The position numbers and the translations under genes are program-made. Shown in pieces: positions 62,523 to 64,000 of a stretch of 64,000 bases of DNA. Where the stretch lies: NCBI GenBank assembly GCA_020226215.1, contig CM035233.1, forward strand, positions 30,092,027 through 30,156,026. Direction: 5' to 3'. The notes under the pieces were generated by a model that saw only the letters and a list, made by a program, of their open reading frames with translations, ran no database searches and was not told the origin of the DNA. The DNA comes from Sindora glabra. Lineage: Eukaryota > Streptophyta > Magnoliopsida > Fabales > Fabaceae. Each line of letters starts with the position of its first letter. Position 1 is the stretch's first letter.

Positions 62523-63015
62523 TAAGAGTTACTATAATAAAATATCGTATAAGATTACTAAAACTATATAGTTTCACTAAACTCAACATGAAATTGTAAG
62601 GCTAGGTATTAGGAAGGTTTGAGCATTGATTCCACATTGATTAGACCTCTAGAACTCTATATATGGCCTAAAACCAAAACTAGCTTAACTTAGATAAAAA
62701 TAGAGCTTTAACTTCTCAGCTAACTTATACCATCCAGATGCCTAAATTGGGTTTTGACAAAAATTTAAAAGTTATAAAGCTTCCTTTAAATTTTCTAACA
62801 ATATAAAGATTAACTAAATCCAATATCCAAAACTTAGGATATAGTTAAAAACTTGAAATAGTATAAAAATCTAGTATTAACTAAATAATTTTAAATCATT
62901 GTAAAACTAACATCTAATTATATAACAAGGCTAGTTTTTATAAAATTAAGCATATGTAATAGATTAAGAGGTATAAAATAGGAGGAAATAATATAGACAA
63001 AATCTTGTATAATTA

Positions 63016-64000
63016 ATTCCCTTACACATAGCTCTTACACGATCTTGGGCAAAACACAACTTTATTTAAAACTAGAAATAAAAGACTTACCTTTTGAAAC
63101 TTTAGAATCACAAATCCATAAATAAGGAACAATTAAATCCATCAAGAAATACAATACATCATGAACAAAAATCTTGATAATCTTTAAACTAATATAGTTA
63201 CTTCATTCAAAAAGAGTAAATTAATATGATAGATTTTTGTAAAATTCACTCTTCAACTCTTAAGTGATTAGGGTAAGTGTTTCACTTAACCTCATTCTAT
63301 GAAATTGCTCTACTATAAGCTTACTAAATATCTAATCTCCATTACTTAAATCATATGTACAACACAAATCAAAAGGACTTTGTTTAAAGTTGTATTGTGG
63401 CCAAGGAAAAGGAAAGAAAAAATTAGGATATGAATGGATAAAAATTGAAGAAATTAATAAAGTACTTGAACAAAAAATGTATAGGTCAATTATGAATAAT
63501 TATAACTTACCACAACAACTAAACTCCAAATTCATTCACTTATAAATTTGTTTCTTTTTTCTTTCTTTCCCAATTTTTTTTAACATTATTCTATTCTTTT
63601 TTTTTAGTTTCACTTTTTTTATTGACTTTCTCTTCTTTCTTTTTTTCATTTTTGCTTCTTTCTTTTTTTTTAATCAATTTTTGAATTTGAAGTTGAGAAC
63701 TTTTCATAACACACACACAGATATACACCTCTACATTTATTTAAAAACCCATTTTCCAAAATTTAATTGCTCTACTAATCCATCAGATTAGGTAAAGACA
63801 CTTATTTTTTTATTAGAAAAGGAAATGTTCATAAGTGAATTAACAAAGAAAAAGCAACTAGGCTTAAAAGGGTAAAAAAAGATAAAAATTGAAGGTTAGC
63901 TATTTGTCTTTGGTTTAAATAAAGAAATAATACCTTTATTATTTTTATGCATGTATGTACAAATATAATCTCAAAAAGAATCAAAGCCAAGTTCTAGAAA
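63016..64000 (-). other. Internal region of the inverted Z element
   Basis: It aligns inverted with 46640-47618 of the first Z element, including the pyrimidine tract at 63560-63675, which mirrors the A-rich tract at 46975-47095. There is no coding sequence, and it continues past the window end. Confidence 0.8.

Larger units (their letters stand above)
48926..64000 (-). mobile_element. Second family Z element, inverted, with hAT and Harbinger insertions
   Basis: On the minus strand, the internal region (64000-63016, continuing beyond the window) is followed by a polypurine tract and an LTR in three pieces: 63015-62526, 50879-50484 and 49421-48926. The LTR pieces align in order with 47619-48925 and 43854-45461. 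Its far end is also missing about 340 bp. The two Z elements are thus tail to tail, forming a large imperfect palindrome centred near 48985. Confidence 0.82.

Overview
This window looks like nuclear DNA from a flowering plant, most likely a eudicot. It is strongly AT-rich and consists almost entirely of nested, decayed transposable elements. I see no intact host gene, no tRNA or rRNA gene, and nothing prokaryotic. The long terminal repeats (LTRs) with TG...CA ends and 5-bp target-site duplications (TSDs), a primer site matching plant tRNA-Asp, a Copia-type gag with a zinc knuckle, and a PIF/Harbinger element with a Myb/SANT-like partner gene all point to a plant. The species cannot be fixed from the sequence alone. 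Family letters (A, B, G, S, X, Z) are my own labels for repeats recognised by comparing parts of the window with each other.

Layout. 1-951 is a family A LTR (minus). 1989-3648 is a family Z solo LTR with TSD AATAG. 4870-6422 is family X. 6423-12828 is a Ty3/gypsy-like family S LTR, split by a family G solo LTR (8365-10843, TSD CTACT) and followed by a primer-site-like sequence. 13050 to about 18330 is a second S LTR. 19173-20579 is another A LTR. 22981-28818 is a second X copy, interrupted by a B solo LTR (23501-26100, TSD ATATG) and an A LTR (27051-28749). 28819-29481 is a fourth A LTR, cut by a gag-only family B element on the minus strand (29482-36901). 36902-39313 is the 3' part of an S LTR carrying a Z solo LTR (37611-39201, TSD CACAC). 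41181-43400 is a third X-like copy. 43854-48925 is a short non-autonomous gypsy-like Z element with both LTRs, tRNA-Asp primer site and polypurine tract. From 48926 to the window end lies a second Z element in inverted orientation, split by a hAT-like element (49430-50483) and by an 11.6-kb PIF/Harbinger element (50883-62522).

The Harbinger element is the most interesting part. Its termini are GAGGTC.TTTGGTT-type inverted repeats flanked by TAA. On the minus strand it carries pseudogenes for both Harbinger proteins: the DDE transposase (60307-61668) and the Myb/SANT-like DNA-binding partner (58989-60080). On the plus strand it carries a multi-exon, stop-riddled Ulp1/SENP-type (C48) cysteine protease gene with an N-terminal plant-mobile/DUF1985-like region and a coiled coil (52473-56826), apparently captured host or transposon cargo. 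A short palindrome (TGTTACTGTTT...AAACAGTAACA) occurs about 25 times, only inside this element: in the introns of the protease gene at roughly 147-150 bp spacing, and 11 times in a separate 1.5-kb array at about 156-bp spacing in which the rest of the unit is different.

Nothing here appears able to act autonomously. The B element has gag but no visible pol and has lost its 5' promoter. The Z elements have no coding capacity. The Harbinger proteins and the Ulp1-like gene all contain premature stops. The nesting order can be read from TSDs and paralogous empty sites.
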